Assembly (NCBI GenBank): GCA_051747965.1
Contig: JBNJGS010000021.1
Location: 1 to 38,540, forward strand
Direction: 5' to 3'
DNA length: 38,540 nucleotides
Source of the DNA: JAQIBY01 sp051747965
Lineage (GTDB): Bacteria > Bacteroidota > Bacteroidia > Bacteroidales > ML635J-15
A model generated the notes under the pieces. That model saw only the letters and a program-made list of their open reading frames with translations. It had not been told where the DNA came from and did not search any database. Positions 24,322 to 33,295 of this stretch are shown one piece after another. The position numbers were made by a program, and so were the translations under genes. Position 1 is the first letter of the stretch. Each line of letters starts with the position of its first letter.

Positions 24322-25980
24322 ATGCTCTCCTGGCTGAAAATTAAAAACTATCTGCTCATTGAGCATCTTGATATTCAGATTCCTGATGGCTTTATTACCA
24401 TGACCGGAGAAACCGGAGCCGGGAAATCCATTCTTCTCGGAGCCATTGCTTTGCTTACAGGTAAACGCGCCGATACATCCGTCCTGATGGACGAATCAGG
24501 CAAATGTATCGTGGAGGCAGGCTTTACAATCAAAAATAACAACAAAGGTTTTTTCGACAAATATGATATTGATTTTGATACAGAAACCATCATCCGGCGG
24601 GAAATATCAGGCAAAGGCAAGTCCCGGGCGTTTATCAACGATACCCCTGTAAAGCTTGATGTGCTGAAAAAACTAACAGATAAGCTCATTGATATCCACT
24701 CTCAACACCAAAGCCTGCTTGTGGGTACATCGGATTTCCGCTTGAGTGTCCTGGATTCCTTCGCTGATACGGCAACGGAAAGAAGAGCTTATCACAAGGT
24801 GTATTCCGATTATGCCGGATGCATTGCAGAACTCAATGCATTGAGCGAAAATTATAGTCAGGCTGTCAGAGAAAAGGATTATTTACAGTTTCAGTTTGAT
24901 CAACTGGAAAATGCCGTCCTTATCCCCAATGAACTCAGTGAGCTGGAGCAGGAAGAAGCACTGCTGAATCATGCAGAGGAAATACAGTCGAATCTGATGC
25001 AATCTGTTCACTTGCTGCGTGACGACCAGAATAACTGTATTGATGCCCTTAGCCATGTCAACGCGATGCTGGAAAACATCAAGGCTCACTTTGGCAAAGC
25101 AGATGAATATGCCGGCCGTATTGAATCCGTCAGCATTGAATTGAAGGATTTGGCCGATAGCTTTGAACAGGATGCATCTTCCATTGAGTTTAATCCGGCC
25201 AGACTGGAAGAATTGCGGCAGCGTATTAATCTGTTGAATGATCTGTTGCTTAAGCATCAGAAGAATTCTGTTGATGAATTAATCCATTTGCGTGAAAATA
25301 TTGGTGAAAAGCTCCTTGCCTTTGATACGGACAGCAGCAGAATTGAAGAGCTGCAAAATGAATCAGAAAAGCTATTTGCGGAACTGAAAAAGCGGGGAGA
25401 AATTTTATCCGCCAAACGCAAAAGTGCAATTCCGGGTCTGGAGAAAAAACTCAAAAGCATGCTGGCATATCTTGGAATGCCGGATGCAGGCTTTCATGTC
25501 AGGTTTACCGAAAGGGAAAAACCCGGAGAATCAGGTCTGGACAAAGCGGATTTCCTGTTTTCTGCAAACAGGGATATGCCGGAGCAGCCCATTGAGAAAG
25601 TAGCTTCCGGCGGTGAAATGTCCCGTCTGATGCTCTGTCTGAAAACCATCCTTGCCCGGAAACTGCATATGCCTACCATCATCTTTGATGAGATTGACAC
25701 AGGTGTTTCCGGTGAAATTGCCGGCAAAATGGGGAAAATGATGCTGCAACTTGGAGATACCGCTCAGGTAATCAGTATCACGCACCTGGCACAAGTGGCA
25801 GCCCTTGGCAAACGGCAGCTTTATGTGAGTAAAAATAAGTCGAGAACAAGTATTCATATCCTATCTGAAGAAGAACGCCTGAAGGAGATTGCACGAATGT
25901 CCAGCGGAGAAAATGTAAGTGAAGCGGCCATTGCACATGCCAGAAACTTACTTCAGGATAAAAAAACAGGTAAACAGTAA
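24322..25980 (+). CDS. recN: DNA repair protein RecN
   Basis: A 552-residue SMC-like ATPase acting in double-strand break repair. Walker A GETGAGKS is at residues 29-36, a central coiled coil runs from about 155 to 360, the ABC signature SGGEMSRLML starts at 429 and Walker B IIFDEIDTG has D456 and E457. The D-loop/H-switch SITHLAQVAALG follows. Length matches the family. It is the last gene of the bamD operon and ends 4 bp from the end of a convergent minus-strand gene; only a weak dyad (TAAACA 25971-25976 / TGTTTA 25982-25987) lies at the junction. Confidence 0.96.
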   Translation: MLSWLKIKNYLLIEHLDIQIPDGFITMTGETGAGKSILLGAIALLTGKRADTSVLMDESGKCIVEAGFTIKNNNKGFFDKYDIDFDTETIIRREISGKGKSRAFINDTPVKLDVLKKLTDKLIDIHSQHQSLLVGTSDFRLSVLDSFADTATERRAYHKVYSDYAGCIAELNALSENYSQAVREKDYLQFQFDQLENAVLIPNELSELEQEEALLNHAEEIQSNLMQSVHLLRDDQNNCIDALSHVNAMLENIKAHFGKADEYAGRIESVSIELKDLADSFEQDASSIEFNPARLEELRQRINLLNDLLLKHQKNSVDELIHLRENIGEKLLAFDTDSSRIEELQNESEKLFAELKKRGEILSAKRKSAIPGLEKKLKSMLAYLGMPDAGFHVRFTEREKPGESGLDKADFLFSANRDMPEQPIEKVASGGEMSRLMLCLKTILARKLHMPTIIFDEIDTGVSGEIAGKMGKMMLQLGDTAQVISITHLAQVAALGKRQLYVSKNKSRTSIHILSEEERLKEIARMSSGENVSEAAIAHARNLLQDKKTGKQ

Positions 25981-25984
25981 TTGT

Positions 25985-26575
25985 TTAAAACTTCAGCCCT
26001 GCACTGAATGTCAGTGTGTTTGATGTGGCATTCCCTTCCTTGAAAACATGAGAGATGCCATATTCGTAGCGCAAATCAAAGCTAAAAAGTGATACATTCA
26101 GTCCTGCACCTACATTCAGACCCATATTCAAATCACGAAATTGTGCTTCGGTGAATTCCAGATGGTCAACATTTATAACATAAGTAAATGTAGGACCTGT
26201 ATAAATTCTTGCGCCAAGCAATTGCAGGCCAAGCATTACCGGTACTTTAATGCAGCTGTAATCGACATTGTTGAGAATGGTATCACTGGTATTGGGATTG
26301 TTGGGGTCCAGATGGCTGATGTGAACTTTTCTCAGGCCCTGTTGCCCGTAAAAAAGACCGGGCTGAAAGAAAACCGGTGCTTTTGTTTGTAACCATAAGC
26401 CGGCTTCAAATCCGGTGCGGAACTTGTCGGCATCTTCAACAGGCTCATCGGTAAGTTTTGTAAGATTAATTCCTACCTGAGGCAAAACACGTATGCCTTC
26501 CTGTGCATATCCCATTGAACTGCAGACTGATATGGCTGCGGCTATGATCATCAATGAGATAAATTTCCTTATCAT
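25985..26575 (-). CDS. Small outer-membrane beta-barrel protein (PorT/OMP_b-brl family type)
   Basis: A 196-residue exported protein (signal peptide MIRKFISLMIIAAAISVCSSMGYAQ). The mature part alternates hydrophobic and polar residues in about eight strands (VGINLTKLTDEP; FEAGLWLQTKAPVFFQPGLFYG; ARIYTGPTFTYVI; LNVGAGLNVSLFSFDLRYEYG) and ends TLTFSAGLKF with a terminal Phe. This matches small eight-stranded barrels of the 'outer membrane beta-barrel' family common in Bacteroidota; the T9SS protein PorT belongs to the same broad fold, but identity is not claimed. It is transcribed alone and converges on recN. Confidence 0.82.
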   Translation of the reverse strand: MIRKFISLMIIAAAISVCSSMGYAQEGIRVLPQVGINLTKLTDEPVEDADKFRTGFEAGLWLQTKAPVFFQPGLFYGQQGLRKVHISHLDPNNPNTSDTILNNVDYSCIKVPVMLGLQLLGARIYTGPTFTYVINVDHLEFTEAQFRDLNMGLNVGAGLNVSLFSFDLRYEYGISHVFKEGNATSNTLTFSAGLKF

Positions 26576-26675
26576 AATCTCTCTTTTTTAAGTGTGCATG
26601 CAAAAACTTCGCCAAAAAAAAGCATTTTGTTTAAAATAAACAATTCACAGGGTTTTAAAACTGCGTTAAAATCAC

Positions 26676-26683
26676 TAATTTTG
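26676..26683 (+). promoter_or_regulatory. Candidate -7 box of secA
   Basis: TAATTTTG matches TAnnTTTG, ending 25 nt before ATG 26709. A TTTT, rather than TTTG, lies about 18 bp upstream. Confidence 0.45.
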
Positions 26684-26708
26684 TTGAAACAACAAGAATT
26701 ACAAGTTC

Positions 26709-29700
26709 ATGGGTATTACAAATGTTTTGAAAAATATGTTTGGCTCTAAAGCTGAACGCGACCTGAAGGAAAATCAACCAGTGGTTGAGGAAGTGTTGAA
26801 GGTTTATCAGGGATTGCAGGAAGAAGATAACGACAGCTTGCGTGAGCGGACAATCCGTATGAAACAACGGATTCAGGATTTTATTGCTGAAGACAAAAAA
26901 CTTATCGAAGATAAGAAGAAAGAAGCTTTAAGTAAAGATATCTACGAGCGAGAGGACATCTACAATGAAATTGATAAGATTGAAGATGGAATAGATGAGA
27001 AAATTGAAGAAGTTCTCGAAGATATCCTGCCCGAAGCTTTTGCAGTGATGAAAGAAACTGCACGCCGATTCAAGGGAAATCACGAAATCAAAGTCAAAGC
27101 CAGCGAGTATGATAAAGAACTTGCGCCGGCCAGTGATTTTGTGGAAATCAGAGGAGAGGACGCTGTCTGGTTTAACCGCTGGATCGCCGGTGGTAGTGAA
27201 ATTGTCTGGGATATGGTGCACTATGATGTGCAGCTTATCGGAGGTGTGGTATTGCATCGTGGAAAAATTGCCGAGATGGCCACAGGTGAAGGCAAAACCC
27301 TGGTTGCTACCCTGCCCGTTTTCCTCAATGCACTTACGGGGCGAGGCGTCCATCTGGTTACTGTAAACGACTACCTGGCCAAGCGTGATGCTGAATGGAT
27401 GGGACCTTTGTTCCAGTTCCATGGCCTTAGCGTGGATTGTATCGACAAGCATCAGCCCAACTCTCCGAACCGTAGAAAAGCTTATGAGGCGGATGTCACC
27501 TACGGAACCAACAATGAGTTTGGCTTCGACTACCTCCGGGACAATATGGCACTGAGCCTCGAAGACCAGGTGCAAAGAAGGCATAATTTCTCTATCGTGG
27601 ATGAGGTTGATTCTGTGTTGATTGATGATGCCAGAACACCACTGATCATTTCAGGACCCACCAGCCAGTCGAACGATCAAATGTTCGATGAATACAAAGA
27701 TGTGGTGCGGAGACTGTATAATTCACAGAGAACACTTGCCACAAATCTGCTCAATGAAGCCAAAAAATACATCGCCGAAGGCAATAATGAAAAAGGTGGA
27801 TTTAAGCTGTTTCAGGCATACAAAGCACTGCCAAAATATAAGCCCCTGATTAAATTCCTTTCACAGGAGGGAATGAAAACACTTCTGCAGAAAACAGAGA
27901 ACTTCTACATGCAGGATAATTCAAAACATATGCACAAGGCCACTGATGACTTGTACTTTGTGATTGAAGAGAAACAAAATGCAGTGGAAATTACCGATAA
28001 AGGTTATGAAATCCTTGCCGAAACCGGGGAAGATCCCTCATTCTTTATTCTTCCTGATATCGGATCTGAAATGGCAAAGATTGAGCAAACCTTTACTGAC
28101 CCCAAAGAAAAGGCCGAGAAAAAAGCTGAGATGATAGCAGAATTTTCCGCCAAAAGTGAGCGGGTACATACCATCAATCAGCTACTCAAAGCATATACAC
28201 TTTTTGAAAAAGATGTGGAATATGTCGTGATGGACAACAAGGTGAAAATTGTTGATGAACAAACCGGGCGTATCATGGAAGGCCGGCGCTACTCAGACGG
28301 CCTTCACCAGGCAATAGAGGCCAAGGAGAGTGTGAAAGTGGAAGCAGCCACACAAACCCATGCAACAATTACCTTACAGAATTATTTCAGAATGTACCAT
28401 AAACTCTCCGGAATGACAGGTACTGCTGAAACCGAAGCCGGGGAATTCTGGGATATCTATGAACTTGATGTTGTCGTTATACCCACCAATAAGCCCATCG
28501 TCAGGCAAGATAAACAGGACATGGTCTATAAAACCAAAAGGGAAAAGTACCAGGCTGTAATTGATGATATCATTGAGCTTACAGAAAACGGCCGTCCTGT
28601 ACTTGTAGGTACAACCTCTGTTGAAATTTCTGAAATACTCAGCCGAATGCTGAATCGTAGCGGAATCAAGCACAATGTACTCAATGCAAAGTTGCATCAG
28701 CGGGAAGCCGATATTGTCGCTGAAGCCGGTAAAAGCAAATCAGTTACCATTGCCACAAATATGGCCGGTCGTGGTACTGACATCAAACTCAGCGAAGAAG
28801 TAAAAAAAGCCGGTGGCCTGGCTATCGTGGGGACTGCAAGGCATGATTCCCGCCGTGTTGACCGACAGCTTAGAGGTCGTGCAGGCAGACAGGGTGACCC
28901 CGGATCTTCCCAGTTTTATGTCTCACTGGAAGATAACCTCATGCGCCTTTTTGGTTCCGAAAGAATTTCCAAACTCATGGACAAAATGGGAGTCAAAGAA
29001 GGTGAAGTTATTCAGCACAAGATGATTTCCAGGTCCATCGAGAGGGCTCAGAAAAAAGTGGAAGAAAATAACTTCGGCATCAGAAAGAAACTGCTCGAGT
29101 ATGATGATGTGATGAATGCACAGCGATCGGTTATTTATAAAAAACGCAGGCATGCCCTGGATGGAGAAAGACTGGGCGTTGATATTGCCAATATGATGTA
29201 TGACCTGTGTGCTGCCATCATTGAAGAACATTACGGCAATAGTGAATTTGAAGATATTGAACTCGACCTGCTCAGAAATCTGTCAATGGAAGCTCCCTTT
29301 GATGACAAGGCCTTTAAGGAAAAGAAAGAGCAGGAACTGGTGGATATGCTGTATGAAAAAGTGGTAGAGACTCATAAACAGAAAGTTACCCGGATTGCTG
29401 AACAGGCATATCCCGTGATTAAGCAGGTGTACGAAACACAGTCTGCCATTTATAAAAATATTGTTGTTCCGGTCAGTGACGGCAGCAAAACATATAAGGT
29501 GGTTGTCAACCTGGAAAATGCCTATGAATCACAGGGTCGGGAAGTGGTTACAGCTTACGATAAAACCGTCGTACTGGCTTCCATTGATGAGATGTGGAAA
29601 GATCATCTCCGTGAAATGGATGACCTGAGACAGTCTGTCCAGAATGCTTCCTATGAACAAAAAGATCCGCTGCTGATATATAAACTTGAAGCATATCAGC

Positions 29701-29999
29701 TCTTTAAGGGCTTGCTCAAACGCATCAACAGCTCTGTGGTTTCTGTGCTGATGAAGGGACAGATACCAATTGAAAATCCGGATGAAGTGAAGGAGGCCAG
29801 AGAAAGAAAACGTCTGGATACCAGTAACATGAAAGCCGGTAGACAAGATCCGGGATACAACGATCCGTCAAAGGGAAAACAAAAAGCAGAGCCGGTACGC
29901 ACAGCCAGGAAAGTGGGCCGTAACGATCCCTGTCCCTGTGGCAGCGGAAAAAAATATAAGAACTGCCATGGCAGGCCGGGAGCAGAACCGCTTGCTTAG
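26709..29999 (+). CDS. secA: Preprotein translocase ATPase SecA
   Basis: A 1096-residue motor that drives secretory proteins through SecYEG, longer than E. coli SecA (901 aa), as is usual in Bacteroidota. Walker A GEGKT is at 193-197, the DEAD-like VDEVDSVLIDDARTP follows, and the second nucleotide-binding domain has TNMAGRGTDIKL and RQLRGRAGRQGDPGSS. The charged insertion around 330-400 (NLLNEAKKYIAEGNNEKGGFKLF) explains part of the extra length. The C-terminal zinc motif is Cys1075-x-Cys1077-x8-Cys1086-His1087, a SecB/phospholipid-binding tail. Divergent from the small barrel gene; a TPR gene follows after 46 nt without a visible terminator. Confidence 0.98.
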   Translation: MGITNVLKNMFGSKAERDLKENQPVVEEVLKVYQGLQEEDNDSLRERTIRMKQRIQDFIAEDKKLIEDKKKEALSKDIYEREDIYNEIDKIEDGIDEKIEEVLEDILPEAFAVMKETARRFKGNHEIKVKASEYDKELAPASDFVEIRGEDAVWFNRWIAGGSEIVWDMVHYDVQLIGGVVLHRGKIAEMATGEGKTLVATLPVFLNALTGRGVHLVTVNDYLAKRDAEWMGPLFQFHGLSVDCIDKHQPNSPNRRKAYEADVTYGTNNEFGFDYLRDNMALSLEDQVQRRHNFSIVDEVDSVLIDDARTPLIISGPTSQSNDQMFDEYKDVVRRLYNSQRTLATNLLNEAKKYIAEGNNEKGGFKLFQAYKALPKYKPLIKFLSQEGMKTLLQKTENFYMQDNSKHMHKATDDLYFVIEEKQNAVEITDKGYEILAETGEDPSFFILPDIGSEMAKIEQTFTDPKEKAEKKAEMIAEFSAKSERVHTINQLLKAYTLFEKDVEYVVMDNKVKIVDEQTGRIMEGRRYSDGLHQAIEAKESVKVEAATQTHATITLQNYFRMYHKLSGMTGTAETEAGEFWDIYELDVVVIPTNKPIVRQDKQDMVYKTKREKYQAVIDDIIELTENGRPVLVGTTSVEISEILSRMLNRSGIKHNVLNAKLHQREADIVAEAGKSKSVTIATNMAGRGTDIKLSEEVKKAGGLAIVGTARHDSRRVDRQLRGRAGRQGDPGSSQFYVSLEDNLMRLFGSERISKLMDKMGVKEGEVIQHKMISRSIERAQKKVEENNFGIRKKLLEYDDVMNAQRSVIYKKRRHALDGERLGVDIANMMYDLCAAIIEEHYGNSEFEDIELDLLRNLSMEAPFDDKAFKEKKEQELVDMLYEKVVETHKQKVTRIAEQAYPVIKQVYETQSAIYKNIVVPVSDGSKTYKVVVNLENAYESQGREVVTAYDKTVVLASIDEMWKDHLREMDDLRQSVQNASYEQKDPLLIYKLEAYQLFKGLLKRINSSVVSVLMKGQIPIENPDEVKEARERKRLDTSNMKAGRQDPGYNDPSKGKQKAEPVRTARKVGRNDPCPCGSGKKYKNCHGRPGAEPLA

Positions 30000-30045
30000 G
30001 CACAGTATTTGTCTGAAAAAAATGAAATAAAAACATAAAAAACCT

Positions 30046-31170
30046 ATGAAAACACAAGTAAAAACCTTAACTCTGATTCTTACACTGCTGGTTTTTGTGT
30101 TCAGCGCACAAAGCCAGGAGACTGAAACAGACACATCTCAGATTGTGGTGCCAACAGAAATAGTGGTGGATTCCACAAAATCAGACAGTGTGATCGCTGC
30201 TGAAGGACAGGAAGCCCAGCTGGCTTACAATGCCGGTGTGGATTATTTTGCAGCGGAAAAATACAAGAAAGCTGTTTCAAAATTTTCCGAGGCCATAGAA
30301 ACAAATCCTGAATTTGCCAAAGCCTATCTCAACAGAGGCTCCAGCTATTATCAGATGGAAGCTACAGAACAGGCAAAACAGGACCTGAACAAAGCGGTTG
30401 AGCTTGACTCTGAATTGAAATCCGCATATTATATGCTGGGCCTGATTGCTATGCAAAATCAGGAATACAGGGAGGCTGAAACCAGGTTGCTGAAGGCAGG
30501 GGAAAAAGGATATGAGAATCCAAAAATGGATTATTACCTTGGTGTCATTGCTTTTATGAATGAGGATTATGAGGATGCCGGGAAATATTTCAAGCTGGCG
30601 CTGGAAAAGGAGAAAAATGATCCCATGATTTACAACGACAGAGCAAGTACATACCGGAAACAGGAAAAGTATGATCTTGCCATTGCTGATTATACCCGGG
30701 CCATTGAACTTGATGACAGCAACCCTATGTATTATTCCAACAGGGGTAGTGTTTACCGCCTGAAGGAAGAATATGATAAAGCCATTGCCGATTATACTGC
30801 TGCTCTTGAAATAGACAGGGATTATATAATTGCACTCAACAACCGGGGGCTGGTAAAATATAATCAGGAGAAATATGAAGCTGCCATCAGTGATTTTGAG
30901 GAAGTGCTTGAGATTGACAGGGACTATGCTCTGGCACACAACAATAAGGGACTGGCGCAGTATCAGTTGGAACAGTACCAGGATGCAGTAGATTCTTTTA
31001 CCAAAGCCATTGTGCTGAATCCTGATTATGCCTATGCTTACCTGCACCGCGGAAATGTGAAAGAAATGCAACGCGATTTCGAAGGAGCATGTGCTGATTG
31101 GGAAAAAGCTGCAGAGCTTGGCGTTGAGGCTGCAGACAGCTATTTAAATTATTGTAATGATAACGAATAA
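30046..31170 (+). CDS. Exported TPR repeat protein
   Basis: A 374-residue protein: signal peptide (MKTQVKTLTLILTLLVFVFSAQSQ), a low-complexity Thr/Ser/Val stretch (about 25-58), then about nine tetratricopeptide repeats to residue ~360. The best repeats are YDLAIADYTRAIELDDSNPMYYSNRGSVY-like units with canonical small/large residue positions. It should act in the periplasm as a binding scaffold. It lies between secA and two PorE-like genes, with a 12-nt gap to the first, so it is probably co-transcribed with them and may bind them. No specific family name is justified. Confidence 0.88.
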   Translation: MKTQVKTLTLILTLLVFVFSAQSQETETDTSQIVVPTEIVVDSTKSDSVIAAEGQEAQLAYNAGVDYFAAEKYKKAVSKFSEAIETNPEFAKAYLNRGSSYYQMEATEQAKQDLNKAVELDSELKSAYYMLGLIAMQNQEYREAETRLLKAGEKGYENPKMDYYLGVIAFMNEDYEDAGKYFKLALEKEKNDPMIYNDRASTYRKQEKYDLAIADYTRAIELDDSNPMYYSNRGSVYRLKEEYDKAIADYTAALEIDRDYIIALNNRGLVKYNQEKYEAAISDFEEVLEIDRDYALAHNNKGLAQYQLEQYQDAVDSFTKAIVLNPDYAYAYLHRGNVKEMQRDFEGACADWEKAAELGVEAADSYLNYCNDNE

Positions 31171-31182
31171 AACCATTAAATC

Positions 31183-33288
31183 ATGAATAATTCTGTGAAA
31201 TATAGTCTTTATATAATTGGCCTTTTCTTCCTTTCTACAGGCATCAGTTTTGCTCAGATGGAAGTGGACATCAACAGGGGAGATTTCAAACATCGTAAAT
31301 CCGGATTCCGGGATGCCTGGAGCGCAGTCAAAGATGCTGATGATTTCTATGAAATGAAAACACCCGGCGGGTTCAGACGGGCACTGCCCCTCTATGAAGA
31401 GGCCGCAGTATACAACAAAAATTATCCGCCCCTAAACTATAAACTGGGTGTCTGTTATATGGCTGATGATAATCATGCCAAAGCCATAGAAAGCCTGGAA
31501 AAAGCCTGGGAAGGCAACAATGACGTGGCACCGGATGTATTATACCTGCTCGGAAAAGCCTATCATTACAGCTATGAGTTTGATACTGCCATTGAAAAGA
31601 CCAGGAAGTTCATCAATACTTATCAGCCTACGGGCAATGATGAGGTTGACCGGCACAGACTGGACAATGCAGAACGTCGCATTGAGCAGTGCCGGAATGC
31701 CAAAACCATGGTGAAGAATCCGGTCAGGGTATTTGTCGATAACCTGGGACCGGCAATCAATACAAAATATCCAGAATACGGCCCTGTGATTACCGCCGAT
31801 GAATCTATGCTTGTTTTTACTTCCAGGCGTGAAGGTACCACAGGTGGTGAAAAGGATCCCAGAGATTTTCAGTATTATGAGGACCTGTATGTCTCCTACC
31901 AGGATGAGCAGGGACGATGGACAGGGGCTGTCAATATGAGAGACCTCAATACAGATGGGCATGATGCTTCCATCGGATTATCATACGACGGACAAATTCT
32001 TTATACCTATAACGGAACACCCACAGGAACCATCCTTACCAGTGAGATTGAAGGTGAAGAGTGGTCGGAACCCGAGAAGATGAACAGAAGAATCAATGGA
32101 AAATCGCATGAAACCAGTGCTTCGGTTTCCCCTGATGAAAAATTCTTTTACTTCGTGAGTGACAGGGAAGAAGACGACTATGGACAGGAATCCTTCGGCA
32201 AAAAAGACATTTTTTATTCTGAAAAGGATGAAAAAGGCAGGTGGGGAAAAGTGAAAAATATCGGTGCTCCCATCAATACCGAGCTCAATGAAGAAGCCTG
32301 CTTTATTCATGCTGACGGAAGAACCATGTATTTTAGCTCAGAAGGACATAAAAGCATGGGTGAGTATGACATTTTTAAAAGTGTGAAGGATGAAAACGGA
32401 AACTGGAGCGATCCTGTGAATCTTGGATATCCTGTTAATACACCCGCTCAGGATGTGTTCTTTGTTATGGCCGGCTCCGGACGCTTTGGCTATTACAGCA
32501 CAGTAAAACAATCCGGATATGGTGATCAGGACATTTATAAAATTACATTTCTTGGCCCGGAAAAGCTGATGGTACAAGGTGCTGAAGACAACCTGATGGC
32601 AAGTCTCAATTCGGGAATATCCGATAAAGTGGTGGAAAAAGAAATGGATATTGAAACCGTGAGGCTTACACTGCTCAAAGGAACAGTTACTGACGCAATT
32701 TCTGAAGAGCCAATCAGAGCAGATATTGAAATTGTTGACAATGAGAAAAACGAAGTTGTAAACATCACCAATTCCAATTCAAGTACCGGTAAATACATGG
32801 TATCTCTGCCATCCGGAAAAAACTATGGCATCAGTGTCAAGGCTGAAGGCTACCTCTTTCATTCCGAAAACTTCAATATCCCGGCTACCACAGGATATCA
32901 GGAAGTCATCAAGGATATTGTTCTGAGCAAGGTTGGCGTGGGCTCAAGCATAGTACTGAAAAATATCTTTTTCGATTATAACAAAGCAAGTCTGAGGCCG
33001 GAATCTTATCCCGAGCTTGACCGCTTGCATAAGTTGCTTGAAAACTATCCCGATATGCGCATAGAAATCGGCGGACATACCGACGATCACGGCTCACTGA
33101 AATACAATACCGAATTGTCTGAAAGCAGGGCAAAAGCTGTTGTTGATTACCTGGTAAATATGGGTATTGACAGTGACAGACTTGAATACAAGGGCTATGC
33201 CTATCTGAATCCCATCGATACAAACGACACAGAGGAAGGACGTCAGAATAACAGACGTGTGGAATTTAAGGTACTCAGTGTAAAATAG
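31183..33288 (+). CDS. PorE-like TPR/PD40/OmpA protein, copy 1
   Basis: A 701-residue exported protein (signal peptide ending ISFAQ). Domain order is TPR-like helices (about 60-180), a PD40 beta-propeller (about 185-460; blades such as ASVSPDEKFFYFVSDREE and IHADGRTMYFSSEGH), a carboxypeptidase-regulatory-like fold (about 490-575) and a C-terminal OmpA domain (about 580-700). The last has FFDYNKASLRPES, GGHTDDHGS and LSESRAKAVVDYL for peptidoglycan binding. This four-domain order is that of PorE, the T9SS component that ties the machine to peptidoglycan. No lipobox is seen. It is tandem with a homologue 7 nt downstream. Other OmpA-type proteins in gliding Bacteroidota share the architecture, so the PorE name is not assigned. 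Confidence 0.88.
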   Translation: MNNSVKYSLYIIGLFFLSTGISFAQMEVDINRGDFKHRKSGFRDAWSAVKDADDFYEMKTPGGFRRALPLYEEAAVYNKNYPPLNYKLGVCYMADDNHAKAIESLEKAWEGNNDVAPDVLYLLGKAYHYSYEFDTAIEKTRKFINTYQPTGNDEVDRHRLDNAERRIEQCRNAKTMVKNPVRVFVDNLGPAINTKYPEYGPVITADESMLVFTSRREGTTGGEKDPRDFQYYEDLYVSYQDEQGRWTGAVNMRDLNTDGHDASIGLSYDGQILYTYNGTPTGTILTSEIEGEEWSEPEKMNRRINGKSHETSASVSPDEKFFYFVSDREEDDYGQESFGKKDIFYSEKDEKGRWGKVKNIGAPINTELNEEACFIHADGRTMYFSSEGHKSMGEYDIFKSVKDENGNWSDPVNLGYPVNTPAQDVFFVMAGSGRFGYYSTVKQSGYGDQDIYKITFLGPEKLMVQGAEDNLMASLNSGISDKVVEKEMDIETVRLTLLKGTVTDAISEEPIRADIEIVDNEKNEVVNITNSNSSTGKYMVSLPSGKNYGISVKAEGYLFHSENFNIPATTGYQEVIKDIVLSKVGVGSSIVLKNIFFDYNKASLRPESYPELDRLHKLLENYPDMRIEIGGHTDDHGSLKYNTELSESRAKAVVDYLVNMGIDSDRLEYKGYAYLNPIDTNDTEEGRQNNRRVEFKVLSVK

Positions 33289-33295
33289 CAGAACC

